Shown here one piece after another: positions 12,387 to 22,646 of a stretch of 64,000 nt of DNA (positions are counted from its first letter, which is position 1; every line of letters begins with the position of its first letter). The stretch lies in the NCBI GenBank assembly GCA_030077755.1, contig JAQJZZ010000004.1, positions 1,922,001 to 1,986,000 on the forward strand, given 5' to 3'. This stretch comes from Filosporella fistucella. Its lineage: Eukaryota; Ascomycota; Leotiomycetes; Helotiales. Made by a program: the position numbers and the translations under genes. Under the pieces are notes generated by a model that was not told the origin of the DNA, made no database searches, and saw nothing but the letters and a program-made list of their open reading frames with translations.

Positions 12387-13970
12387 TTACTTCTCCTCAA
12401 GTTTCCTCGTCACAAACCTCTTCATAGTTCCCGCCTCTTCTCTCTCAAAATATGCCTCCAACAACTTCTTCTCTACAACCATTTTACCCTCCCCAACACT
12501 ATCTAGATACCTCACAACCCACGCAACAGGCCAATTAACAAGATGCCACCTAAAAGTGCCAACACTGGGATGCAGAAAAATGGGAATCGTGCGGATAATG
12601 TTCTGACAGTATATAGCAGGATCAGCTCGCTCAGGGAGTACTATGTCTGGAGGAACAATCTCGACTAGGGTTTTGTATAGAATGAGACGGAGTGTCCAAT
12701 GTATAGCTAGGAGATGTGTGTTTAATAGGTCGGGGATGGAGATATACTCCATGTTTGAGAGCTCGGGAAGGTGGAAATCATGTGGTAATGGTTTGGATTG
12801 ATACCATTTTGTAAGGCGGGCATCGAAGGACCAGCATGATTTGATGAGTTCTTGAAGAAGACCTTGTTTTTGTGGGGAACATGCTGATTTCATAATGTCG
12901 AGATCTTCAAGGAGGGTAGGTATGTCAACTAGGATGTCGATTAATCTGTCTTTTGGGGTCTTGGGGTGGAGTTGCCAGGGTATGGTTTTCCATTCCTTGG
13001 AGCTGAGGATTATGCGTTTTCTTTTTACTAGAGCTGCGGATGCCTGCTGTTATATTAGTTCTGAGATGAAGAAAGTGAAATCATTGAGGTGCATGAAAAT
13101 TCTTCTTACCAAAGCAAGCCTCCCGTCAACGAACAATCGATGTGCATACCCATCCCTGAAGTCTTCAGGTTGGCGTGAAGTAATCAGCGCCAAGTCTCCA
13201 GTACAATGTACCAACCAGCCTTTACCTTGATATATGACATCTTTGGTATCGGCTCCGTACATCGACTATCGATTCAAGCCAAATAAGCCCCCTTCTCGCA
13301 CATGGGAATGGAAAGTACTCACCTCATATAAACTAAACAGCTTGCTTGCCAACAACAACGAATTACTTCCCTCCTTCCTCTTATCCCCCAACAGCCCAGC
13401 CATCCTCTCCAACGCAGACACATAACTCCTTACTCCTTCCTCACTCATCCATTTCTCCCCTGTTTTCCTTCCTATAGTCCCAAACGCCAAAGCCAAAAAA
13501 GCGTTTTTAAGAACAGGGCATCCAGGATAAAGATCCTGTACTGTGGCTGTCCAGCCACCTAGTTCAATCCTATCATATCTCTTAGATAGAGATGGAGAAT
13601 GAGCTGTCGGGAGATATATTTCCCAGTACAGAGATGCATATTTCTCTATACGTGCTGATTGGAGTAGCGAATCAGGGAGTACAACGCCTAAGATCTTTGA
13701 TCTCGGAGTAAGTGTTTTCTTTGGTTCCGAGGGAACGTTTGGAAGTATCTCTTGTTGGGTAGTATGAACGAAGATTCGTTGGCGGGCGTAGCCAAGACAT
13801 TTGAGTCCTGCTTTTATGCATTGGCTGCAGCTTGGACGGAGAGTATCACACTATGTTCATTAGCTCTAATCACCCCAATTTCCTTTCTCACCACGAGAGT
13901 AAATACTAACGCCTTTCTTCCGATTGCGACATGTAATGCAAGCTTTAGATCGTCCAGGTACACCGACCAT
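12387..13970 (-). CDS. Zn2Cys6 fungal-type transcription factor, 467 aa
   Basis: Four exons: 13911-13970, 13323-13850, 13110-13265, 12387-13046. The zinc cluster is at the extreme N-terminus: C11-x2-C14-x6-C21-x6-C28-x2-C31-x6-C38, beginning SKACITCRNRKKG and continuing CDTLRPSCSQC. The first intron (60 bp) falls exactly between Gly20 and Cys21, so the DNA-binding domain exists only after splicing. The remainder is helical and resembles the DUF3468 / Fungal_trans_2 type of regulatory region (for example SKLFSLYESMYGAD and RLALVQASAAL). The last intron ends in a CAGCAG tandem acceptor (exon start 13046 or 13043). Such proteins bind CGG-containing promoter sites; targets are unknown. A glyoxalase gene is divergent upstream. 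Confidence 0.85.
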
Positions 13971-14584
13971 TTCTTCAGTTGACAAAAATCTGCGAGGGCG
14001 CGAAATGTTCCTGTATTAGGAGATTTGGTTCTTGGAAACATGATATAGATTCATAAGGCTGATACTATCTACCCTGTTTGCATTAGGTAGCAAGGTTAGC
14101 AAACCAACGCACGTAAGTAAGCACGAGGAATTACCGACTGCGAAGCTCATACTCCATAAGGTGGGTGGTGATCATCGAGCTGCAGTGTGTAAGCAGAGAA
14201 GCGACTTGGCGTTCTTACGGAGGCGTTCCTCAAATAGGATTCAATTCGCGCCCAGGGATTGGGAGGAACAAGCACTGCCGGATACAATGGTGCTCTGAAA
14301 GGTTTTCGGTGTTTGTTCGTGATATAGAATGCCAAGAAATGAGGTTTTGATATTGTGTTCCTGAATTCTTGGATAGGATTTCACCGAAGATCGCGCGGAT
14401 GGCTTCAGCGGCAGACAACAGGAATTTGATGATGATTTCCTGTCAATTGTGATGCCAAGTAATGTAATTTCTTTCGTGTATATAAGATATGAGTTGCTGC
14501 CATGAAAGGAAGTATCATCATCTCGCTCAATAGAACATTCTCCCTTCAGATTTCCGTTAGAATCACTCTCCCACCAAAAAGAAA
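13971..14584. other. Divergent promoter region between Zn2Cys6 factor and glyoxalase gene
   Basis: 614 bases without a supported gene; only short overlapping frames on both strands. The right end (14460-14584) has a TATATAAG at about 14479-14486, a plausible TATA element for the glyoxalase-like gene. Confidence 0.45.
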
Positions 14585-15325
14585 ATGTTAACCTCCAAGA
14601 CCCTTCAATATACTCTCCTATACGCTCTATCAATCCTCCCTCCAATTCAAGCCTGCGTCACAAAACCAAACCTCCCCGAAAATAACGGAACTTTCCCCTC
14701 CCTCATCTCTGGCACCGACGAACCCGCCGATCTAGCAACAACAGGCTATGTCCAAAACCATTTCGCACTGAACATCGTGAACCTGACTCAGAGTATCGAT
14801 TTCTACACCAGAGTCTTTGGTTTCCGTCTCCTCTTCACATTTCTCGCCACAGAGAGATTCTCCATCTCTTATCTCGGACACAGCCATGGCGGGAAAAACG
14901 GAACAGCATATCAGACTGCCGCAGAACTGAATCGAAATAAGAATAACATGGAAGGATTACTAGAACTAAGTACTTATACGACAAACACTGTTGAAACTCT
15001 CCCCGCTGCAACGAAATCCCAAAACACATTCTCGCATCTCGGGATAGTGGTTCCTGACATCCATGCCACGCAGAAACGGATCGAAGAGCTAGGTGTCAAG
15101 ATCATCAAGAGGACCGGCGAATTGCCTGCAGAAGATGCAATGGAGGCTTTGGCGAATGCGTATGGGTTTAACGGGATTTTGCAGACGAATCGGACGGAGG
15201 CGGATATCATTTTGGGGGTGTTGGCTGAGGCTGTACCGGGAGGAATTGATTTCTTGATTGTGCTTGATCCGGATGGAAATATGATTGAGATTCAGCCGCA
15301 AGAGTTGCCGCAGTTGCCGGTTTGA
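14585..15325 (+). CDS. Secreted glyoxalase I-like (VOC superfamily) protein
   Basis: A single exon of 246 residues from ATG 14585. Residues 1-23 form a signal peptide (hydrophobic LLYALSILPPIQAC), so the protein should enter the secretory pathway, unlike cytosolic glyoxalase I. The vicinal-oxygen-chelate fold is clear: NHFALNIVNL with H59, MEGLLEL with E123/E127, SHLGIVVPD with H151 and GNMIEIQP with E235, matching the His-Glu-His-Glu metal ligands of lactoylglutathione lyase. YTRVFGFRLLF is the usual post-strand helix. Known glyoxalases convert methylglyoxal-glutathione hemithioacetal to lactoylglutathione; an extracellular copy may act on another substrate, which is inference. Several NxS/T sites are present. 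It converges on a Zn2Cys6 gene. Confidence 0.85.
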   Translation: MLTSKTLQYTLLYALSILPPIQACVTKPNLPENNGTFPSLISGTDEPADLATTGYVQNHFALNIVNLTQSIDFYTRVFGFRLLFTFLATERFSISYLGHSHGGKNGTAYQTAAELNRNKNNMEGLLELSTYTTNTVETLPAATKSQNTFSHLGIVVPDIHATQKRIEELGVKIIKRTGELPAEDAMEALANAYGFNGILQTNRTEADIILGVLAEAVPGGIDFLIVLDPDGNMIEIQPQELPQLPV

Positions 15326-15804
15326 GGGGATGTGAAAGAATGATGGGGTTGAAGTCGGTGTTGAGATTTGGGCTGTGAGTCGGAGGTATTGTTTGACTTT
15401 TGGAGATTGGAATGTAATATCGGGAGAATACTGAGAAATATTTAGATGGCATAGTGGAGAATAAGACTGCATTTTTATTGTACCCCAAGAATTGTATTTC
15501 TTCGTTGGTGGCTCATGTAATCTATTTGCCACATACATAGCGTCTGTCTGAGTTCTCTACCTTGTCTCATCGTCATTGGATTCGCCGTATGAATCACGGC
15601 TTCAACATAGATTTGGCGAAGGCTTTCGAAGATTGTTGGTACCCTTAGGCGATCACCATTTTGAGTCCCGTTGCCTATAGACCACTATTACATTGTGTTT
15701 GACTCTGCTGAAATTGGAATCGGTCGTATTCTGACTCAAAAAAAGGGTGTTGAGATAACAGGAATTCCCATGTCGAATTAGGTGAGACCCTTCCCAGCTC
15801 TTAC
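15326..15804. other. Convergent 3' intergenic region
   Basis: 479 bases between the ends of the glyoxalase-like (+) and Zn2Cys6 (-) genes. Nothing gene-like on either strand. Confidence 0.5.
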
Positions 15805-18443
15805 CTACTCCAAACCTTTAGCAGATTCAACCCAGTTATACCAGTCCACATCGCTGCCCATATCCATATTGATATCAAGTGCATTCGCATCCACATTAGC
15901 GAATGCATCCCCTGAAAGATTAGGATCAGCCCAAAGCCACGAGCTGTAACCAAGTGAATTTAGTGGGACAGTAGGGTCGGGGCTGAATGAATCTGCTTGG
16001 GTCAAATGGCTATAATTGTTTGCAATTATCGATGCCGTCGGTCCAGAAGAAGACTGATTGGGTGTAGTTTGGATTGTCTGAGGATAGTTGGAACTGAGAT
16101 AGGCTGGATCGAAGCGGATATTGTCTGAAGCATTTGTTTCATAAGCAGGAACGGTGGTCATGTTTGATTGGGAGGTGTTCGTCCACTGTGATGAAGCATC
16201 CTGAGGGGCCTGTACATGATCCTGTGTGACAATCTGAGATTGGTCTGTCGGGAATAATAGCTGTCGCCATCGCTGATGAAAAAGTTCAACGGCATCTGAT
16301 CCAGCCGGAAATGGTCCTGGACTTCCTGGAGCGGGAATCTTTTGGTCCTCCAGAACTAGCTGTTCAGCAGCCCGTGGATCCCTTCTCAGCCTCATTATTT
16401 CGGATTCGCGATGCTTCCTTGCCTTGCTCGTGAGTTTCTTTAGTGGGACCCAAAACCTCAAGTTTTTGTCCGTTTGGGATTGTGCCGGTATCAGCCATTC
16501 GCTGTGAAGTGCCACCCAAGCCCTCTCAATGATGGGAGACCATGGGCGCCTAGAGATTTCGAGAAGCAAATATATAATGGCGTGCCAATGAGTATAAGTT
16601 TGATAAACCCAACGCCATTGCCGGCAAGCTGGATTTGCATTAAGAGCATGATTGTACTCGGCGTTCTCGATTGCAGCAATAAGCAAGTTTGTCTTGACGT
16701 GCTCGGAGAAATTTTCGTTCGATGAGGAGAAGAGAACAGGTAGATAGACAAGGAGGGTCATCTTAGCCATGACGAGTCGTGCGATCACAATTTGAACCCA
16801 TATCATGATGCTATCTGAATCGGTCGAGTACTGAAGATAGCCCTTCTCAAGTTTCTCGTAGATCTCGTTGAGAAGACGGCCTTGCTCCTCCATGTTAGGT
16901 GCGCCATCCTTCGAACTCTGGATAACCATGCGCTTCATGACCTCTCCCATCTCGCATGTGATGATGAAAAAGGTCATGTCAGTTATGCCCTCACGACTTA
17001 TTGGCATCTGGGTTGTCTCGGGATTGAGATCATCTTCATTGATGTTCAATGGCATTTTGGTATCGAAGCTTCCTGGTGCAATGGTTAATTCTGTTCCTTG
17101 ATCCTCAGATGCCCTCATATCAAGCATCTGGAGTCCCCACCACACTCTTCGGCGCATCTCCACCTCATACGGGCTTAAGTGCTTGAAATTAGCCCCATCC
17201 CGCTGTAAGCCAAGTGCTTGACCCATTCTAATAACAAGCCCCGTCATCATCCAGACATATCTTGGACTATCGTGGAGTCGAACAAGTGTGAGAAATATCG
17301 TGAAAGATTGTACAACGACTAGGTCTGGGACATTGAGGAAGTCAGCCTTGGCAAGTGAATATTCGAACCCAAGACGATATTTGAGACTGAGCTCTGCTTT
17401 GGCCACACCAAAATTCATTACAATCTATACGGCACAGTCAGTAAGATATATGATGTCATGCAGACTAAAACTGGGAGTAAATTTTTGTGGCTTCTTACAT
17501 CTTCGTCCTCTGTGGAGGCTACTGCTGCATAATATATGGAAAACATCAATGCCTCATTTGCTGGGGTCAAGTTTGACATATTTCCCCGTGCATCCCGAAT
17601 CATCTTCTTGATAGATGGCATATAAACCATATGGGTAAGTGAATTGATATTCTCTGAAAACATGTCGAGTAGAAACGGAATCTGAGATGGTAGTGGGTGT
17701 AACTCCCGAACATCGGGAGCGTAAGGGTTCAGATTATGTTGAAACAGGAAGGCATGCCGTTCTGAAGGTGTCCGTTCAAATTCGTGGGTAGAAGATGACT
17801 TTCCTGGTGAGGGTTCGTCCTCAGAGGTATCAGAATCGCTGTCTCCAAGCTCTTGACTCTCCTTCTTCAGTCCGTCCAACTCATCGTTCACACGTGACCA
17901 AAACCCGCTGCTCACATATCGACTCCGGTTTGAGTCTTGAAGTACCATTCGACCAAAGTGTTTTTGGACATTGTTCTCATTGACAGGAGGGGATGCTTCT
18001 CGTTGCTGGTCCATTTCTCGACCGTGCCCAGAGCCGGCGGGTGAGCCTACTCCGGAAGAACCAGCTGCTGAATTCGCTGCATTTGCTTGTTCCAACTGGC
18101 TACTCAGCTCTTTGACTAAGCTTTCAAGGTTCCGTAGTCTCTCCATAACTTGTTTTGCGGCAGGTTCAGGGTCTTTGGCAGTCTGCATATCTGCTGCATT
18201 GTTGGCAACTCGCTCTAGACGGCGAGCCCATCTTGGAGGTCGATCCTTAGGCGGAAGAACACATGCAATACCGGCTCGACGGCAATTAGAACATGGTGAA
18301 AGCTTATCGCAGCGAACTTTTCGGGTCCGGCAGACTACACAGCTGCGTGATTTCGTCGCGTTTTTCTCGGCCTGAGAGGCCGAAGCAGCGACGGCGCTTG
18401 GAGAAGAGGTCTCCGATATCTTGACAGATGGTATTTGAGACAT
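15805..18443 (-). CDS. Zn2Cys6 transcription factor with Fungal_trans middle domain, 854 aa
   Basis: Two exons, 17499-18443 and 15805-17424, with a 74-bp phase-0 intron, give 854 residues. I start at ATG 18443 (MSQIPSV); the frame stays open a little further but without ATG. Zinc cluster: C35-x2-C38-x6-C45-x5-C51-x2-C54-x6-C61 (CVVCRTRKVRCDKLSPCSNC), then a basic linker (PPRWARRLERV) and a leucine-rich coiled coil (about 99-117). An acidic Ser-rich stretch follows (DSDSDTSEDEPS). The middle domain includes RYVWMMTGLVIRMGQALGL and RRRVWWGLQMLDM, the PF04082 signature. The C-terminus is Ser/Gln/Asn-rich, fitting a trans-activation region. Target genes are unknown, but its promoter shares a motif with the dehydrogenase gene at 21258. 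Confidence 0.92.
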
Positions 18444-19113
18444 GATGAACAAGACTATTGATACATTGCGATGTGGCCACAGATCTTAGAATGCACTTAT
18501 TGTCAAAGACGAGCAGGCAGCCTGTTTGATGACAGCTCCAAGACGTAAGATGTTGGAGTTCAACTAGAGTAAGCTAAGCGAATTCCTTCACGACAAGCAC
18601 CCATGATAGGTAGCCAATTATCATTTATTCAGCAGGTCATTAGTATCAGAGAAGACTATCGAAACTTTTTAACACACATAACCGCATTTCCACGTCTTCA
18701 CTTCGATGATGAAGGGACCGGCGATTAGAGCATTATCAATTACCTTATAGCTTGAGCCACGGCCGAACAACCTGAACTTCCACCTGATTTTTGTTTTCAC
18801 AGGACGCGAAAAAAGAGCGAAGTGTGGCGGTGCAATCTGTCAGCTCTGGCCCCACTCACAGGCTAGAAATAATGAATATTATTCGAAAATGAAGGCATTA
18901 TCTTGCAAGTTTGACATTGTTCCGAGTCATTTGTAATTTGTACGAGAAATAATTGCAAATTCGTTAGCTAAGGAAACCATTCACAGTTGGCTTGTTCCCC
19001 TAACTCATCGGCGAAACAATTCGAAAACGAAACCAACCCCCCTCCACCGTCAGTACTTTGCACCCGTATTACACCACCTGAGAGCTGTCACAACTTCTCC
19101 TTGTTCCGACATT
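18444..19113. other. Intergenic: promoter of the 854-aa Zn2Cys6 gene and 3' flank of the membrane-protein gene
   Basis: About 670 bases with no gene. Contains copy 1 of a conserved 34-bp motif (18803-18836), 360 bp upstream of the Zn2Cys6 start. Confidence 0.5.
18803..18836 (+). promoter_or_regulatory. Shared promoter motif, copy 1
   Basis: The core gacgcgaaaaaagagcgaag continuing tgtggcggtgcaat matches 20904-20937 (ggcgcgagaaaagtgcgaga, tgtggcggtgcagc) with no gaps. It contains CGG and GCG triplets such as Zn2Cys6 proteins use. Confidence 0.5.
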
Positions 19114-20136
19114 TCACTCCGTAGTCCAATACCCACTCAATCTATATCCAAGCATTTTACCAGCTGCAGTTGCCAAACTGGCAAGTAGCATCCAAACGAA
19201 CAACTCATAAGTCGTGACAAGCATGATTGAGTTGAATAGCAAAGAACCTCCCGCATAGTATATGGCCCAACAGAACTGCACAATCCAATGTTTATCACCG
19301 CCCTGAATGTTTTGAGACGGCTTAGCTGGCGAGTTGCCAGGACGCTTATTCCTGTTCGGAACCCCATTGTCTCCGGAGTCGGAATCTTGTGATATCATGA
19401 TTGTCGAGTCGCCGATCTTTGGAGCTGACCCTCTTCCTGCCTCAGTGTCTCTATTCATAGCGACTGGAGCGTTTGAAGAGTCTTGCGGCTTTTTTGCAGG
19501 GAAAATTTTCCCGAAAGCGACTTCCACCGCTGCTGGGAGGAGGCCAACAACATACCAAAGGACAATAAAGGCTGGTACTGGACATCCCAATGATGACCGC
19601 TTGGAGTATATTTCCATCACCGCCAAACATCCGTATGATAACAGGAAGAAGACGATGAGAAGTAGAAGTACCACCTTCGATTGCCACTTGCGCTTGAATG
19701 TTTTTCCATAATCCGCCATGTCGTCGACAACTTGGGGATTCAGTCCAACTGCTCTCACGAAGATCTCAGTTGCCCAGCCGCTCTCCTTTCGGATAGAAAG
19801 ATCTCTTCGTTCCGGCCATGCGATATCTTTCAACGTCAGGGGTAGCAAGCCCATCACGAAACTCATGGCTGCGTATTGCTGTTTTCGAGTTTCGGCTGCA
19901 GCTCTCATGATGCAGTCCGCAAACCACCAGCATGCCATATTGTCTACCCATGCTGGACCACTGCCAGGACCAGGCCCGCTGGTGAGATTTGGCCACTGGC
20001 GGAACCAAGGACTGAAGGGTTTTCCTTTGTCACCCCCTTCTTTTTCTTTGCAGTAGAAATCCTCGCTCTCAGAGACAACGAAGATGAGAAAATATGCCGT
20101 TATAATAACGAGACTGAGTGACAGAGTGTGAGTCAT
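19114..20136 (-). CDS. Multi-pass membrane protein of unknown function, 340 aa
   Basis: A single exon from ATG 20136 to TGA/TAA-type stop at 19114. No family recognised. Residues 1-20 are hydrophobic (a signal anchor or signal peptide). Further membrane segments appear at about 91-108 (AAMSFVMGLLPLTL), 153-175 (VVLLLLIVFFLLSYGCLAV), 188-210 (VPAFIVLWYVVGLLPAAVEVAF) and 287-327 (two spans around YYAGGSLLFNSIMLVTTYELFVWMLLASLATAAG). A long hydrophilic loop (about 213-280) is Asp/Ser/Asn-rich. The lumenal-looking segment after the first span has several Trp and Cys residues (ACWWFADC). It is flanked on both sides by copies of a shared motif. No enzymatic function can be assigned. Confidence 0.75.
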   Translation of the reverse strand: MTHTLSLSLVIITAYFLIFVVSESEDFYCKEKEGGDKGKPFSPWFRQWPNLTSGPGPGSGPAWVDNMACWWFADCIMRAAAETRKQQYAAMSFVMGLLPLTLKDIAWPERRDLSIRKESGWATEIFVRAVGLNPQVVDDMADYGKTFKRKWQSKVVLLLLIVFFLLSYGCLAVMEIYSKRSSLGCPVPAFIVLWYVVGLLPAAVEVAFGKIFPAKKPQDSSNAPVAMNRDTEAGRGSAPKIGDSTIMISQDSDSGDNGVPNRNKRPGNSPAKPSQNIQGGDKHWIVQFCWAIYYAGGSLLFNSIMLVTTYELFVWMLLASLATAAGKMLGYRLSGYWTTE

Positions 20137-21257
20137 ACTGGTATTAGATGATTAGAATGAATGCTGATATTTGTAGCAATAAAAGGGTTGTTTTAACAAC
20201 AGAAGAGAGAAGCTCTTTGAATTCCAAAAGAACAGCGAGACTTTTTAATATGTATAGAAAAGATATATCCCAAAAACGGCCCCCAAGTGACACAGAATCA
20301 CCCCTGTCCGGTTTTTCCAATTTTGGAGCGTGCCATACGGTTGTAATATCGTTTGTAATGCACACCAGGATCCTGAGCACAACATGGCTTCGTTTGTCTC
20401 ATTTTATTGGTGCCCTTCAAGCTCCTTGAGTCTTGTCAGTTTGAGGTTGGGAAATAGTCGTGAAAAATACCCGCTGGTGGTATGCACACGACCCCAGTCA
20501 GCCGTATGAAAATCATACCTTGAACACCATTCCTATCATATCTGACATAGAGACTGACTGCTGTTCAAGATACAATTGCTGGAGGGGCTGAGGTCCGTAA
20601 GCATATATTGGTGGGAAATGAATGGAGGTGAGTGTAAGTTTTAGTCTGGAAGAGAGTTGAAGCTCAACTTCAAACAAGCTGACCAAATCCTTCGCTATGT
20701 CGATGCATGTTGATATCTTTCGTCACATGTTGGGCTGACGATTTATGTCTGACTTGTGTCGGACAGCAGCTTGAAAGGACCTGAGAAATACGTCGCAATT
20801 CCTTATGTCACATTGCTTTGATGGTAGGTTTATCAGTTGACTTTATGACTTGACACGGGTGAACTTTCAGCCGATACATTGCTGACAGATGCTGTTTTTG
20901 TCGGGCGCGAGAAAAGTGCGAGATGTGGCGGTGCAGCTCGCCAACATTCGGTACATCACGATGATCCGGAGAACCTCTTTTATTTGAGCTTTAAGTTCAT
21001 CTCATAAGTGTAGGCTGCGAAAAGCCACCGAGATTGTGGAGCAAAATTAGTAGATGGAGACATTGAGGATAAAAACGTTCGTGGTATCCCCTTTTTTATC
21101 GAAAACTTCATTCACATCATCATCGTCATCTTACATCCTGTCTCGAAGCAAATAGTCTTGAAATATCAACTACCTCCGATTTACCGACGATTCTAAAATC
21201 GATCGATACTTTTTAAATTGAACACATCAAGCATATCATAAGAAATAAGCCAGCAAC
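20137..21257. other. Intergenic: divergent promoter region
   Basis: About 1.1 kb between the membrane-protein start (-) and the SDR-like start (+). No gene seen. Contains copy 2 of the shared motif at 20904-20937 and a pyrimidine-rich leader before 21258. Confidence 0.5.
20904..20937 (+). promoter_or_regulatory. Shared promoter motif, copy 2
   Basis: A gap-free match over about 34 bp to 18803-18836, 320 bp upstream of the SDR-like start. The last 13 bases, tgtggcggtgcaa/g, are nearly identical. Confidence 0.5.
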
Positions 21258-22001
21258 ATGAACAACAGCTCCAAAACAATCGCGTTCTTCGGAGCAAGTG
21301 GTGGAGTTGGGCTCACAACTTTGAAACTCTCACTCGCCGCTGGCCACAAATGCATAGCCCTATGTCGTGAGCCCTCAAAACTCACAGCCATATTCCCAAA
21401 CGACAAGGCTCCAAATCTCAAGATCGTCAAAGGAAACGCCCATGATCTAGATGCAGTATCACAATGTCTCCAGGCCTCAGAGGGAAAGATGGTCGATATG
21501 GTTATCTCTACCATCGGCGGGAGACCTACGACCTCGTACATGGGCCTGGTAGTAACATTCGAGGAGCCAGAAGTATGTCAGAAAGGCGCAAATACTCTGC
21601 TCGGAGCGTTGAAGCAACTGCGAAGGAAAGGCGTGAGCGGGAATCCACATATCGTTGCTTGCAGTGCTACAGGACATTCCCAGTTTGGACGCGATTTGCC
21701 TTTGCTCATGGTTCCTATTTATGCCTGCTTTAAGACACCTCATATCGATAAAAAAGTCATGGAAGACATGTTGATTGAAAGCGGAGAAGCTTTTACGATT
21801 ATCAGGGCGAGCTTTTTTGTGGGCGAAGCATCGGAGCATGCAATTCGTGTTGGGATCGTGGATCCGAAAACTGGGGAGGGGAATGGAGCTGTGATTGGGT
21901 ATACAATTTCGAGAGAGGACGTAGGGAGGTGGATCGCAGAGAATTTGGTGCTAAAGAGGGAGGAGAAATATGATAACAAATTTGCTGTTATTACTTATTG
22001 A
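21258..22001 (+). CDS. NAD(P)-binding SDR/NmrA-type protein, 247 aa
   Basis: A single exon from ATG 21258. KTIAFFGASGGVGLTTLKL carries a Rossmann GASGGVG (residues 12-18). VKGNAHDLDAV is the nucleotide-adenine strand and loop, and MVDMVISTIGG is strand 4. HIVACSATGHSQ sits where the catalytic Ser/Tyr region of SDRs would be, but no YxxxK is evident, so it belongs with atypical SDRs (NAD(P)H-binding, PF13460-like). TIIRASFFVGEASEHAIRVG and GYTISREDVGRWIAENL are the usual late-domain signatures of such proteins. Substrate unknown. The promoter shares a motif with the upstream Zn2Cys6 gene, which could place it in that factor's regulon (inference). Confidence 0.82.
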   Translation: MNNSSKTIAFFGASGGVGLTTLKLSLAAGHKCIALCREPSKLTAIFPNDKAPNLKIVKGNAHDLDAVSQCLQASEGKMVDMVISTIGGRPTTSYMGLVVTFEEPEVCQKGANTLLGALKQLRRKGVSGNPHIVACSATGHSQFGRDLPLLMVPIYACFKTPHIDKKVMEDMLIESGEAFTIIRASFFVGEASEHAIRVGIVDPKTGEGNGAVIGYTISREDVGRWIAENLVLKREEKYDNKFAVITY

Positions 22002-22560
22002 TAGAGGGGATGTGTACTTGGCTGGTTCATTAGAATGGCGTTTAGGTATATGGGTTGCATATGGGAGCTGATATTGATTTGGGAATTCCATATATGAGGA
22101 TAGCGTTCTGTGTATGAATAATAATAGAGAAAATATCTTGTATACACCAACGTAATCGCTTCTGGTCTCTTTAAAGCGCTTTCAGCTTGCACTTCTCTGA
22201 TTAGACCTCAAGTACATCCGTACAACAAGGTGGAGCAAGCCTCTTATCGATAAGGAACAGTTGACCTGAAAAGGAGGAGGACACAATCTCGGCATGTGCT
22301 AAAACTTTTGGCACTAGATTAGACTGTAGCTTATTAATAAGGATCACGAGTGCATAGAGCTCCCCTGGTGAGCAAAAACTAACCCTAGAAATGATTGCTG
22401 AAGTTAAATGAATTCGTGGTTCCTGAGATCCGCCTCCGCCTGCAGCCACATTCGCTTAGCTGGAAAAAGCGAAAGAATCCACTTCGCACAACAACACCAC
22501 AATTTGACTAAAACACAACTATATATACAAATAACTCAATTCCTCTCATCCAATAAAACA
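22002..22560. other. Intergenic between SDR-like gene and tRNA-Asp
   Basis: 560 bases with no supported gene. Short overlapping frames around 22200-22450 look random. The last 60 bases before the tRNA are A/T-rich. Confidence 0.45.
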
Positions 22561-22646
22561 TCTTTGATGGTCCAACGGTCAAGATTTCCGCTTGTCAAGC
22601 AATTGGCAATCCGCGGGAGATCGGGGTTCGACTCCCCGTCAGAGAG
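22561..22646 (+). tRNA. tRNA-Asp(GTC) with a ~14-nt intron
   Basis: Acceptor stem TCTTTGA pairs with TCAGAGA (22639-22645, one G-U), discriminator G. The D-arm begins GTCC and the T-arm is GGGGTTCGACTCCCC. The anticodon loop TTGTCAA gives anticodon GTC (Asp) in the stem TCCGC/GCGGG. Between loop base 37 and the 3' strand of the anticodon stem lies an insert of about 14 nt (AGCAATTGGCAATC), in the canonical tRNA intron position; removing it gives a normal 72-nt tRNA. Internal A and B boxes are intact. Confidence 0.92.

Noticed and set aside
10978..22001. A classical secondary-metabolite gene cluster
   Set aside because: Two Zn2Cys6 factors and two oxidoreductase-like genes are present, but no polyketide synthase, peptide synthetase, terpene cyclase or P450 backbone enzyme is seen.
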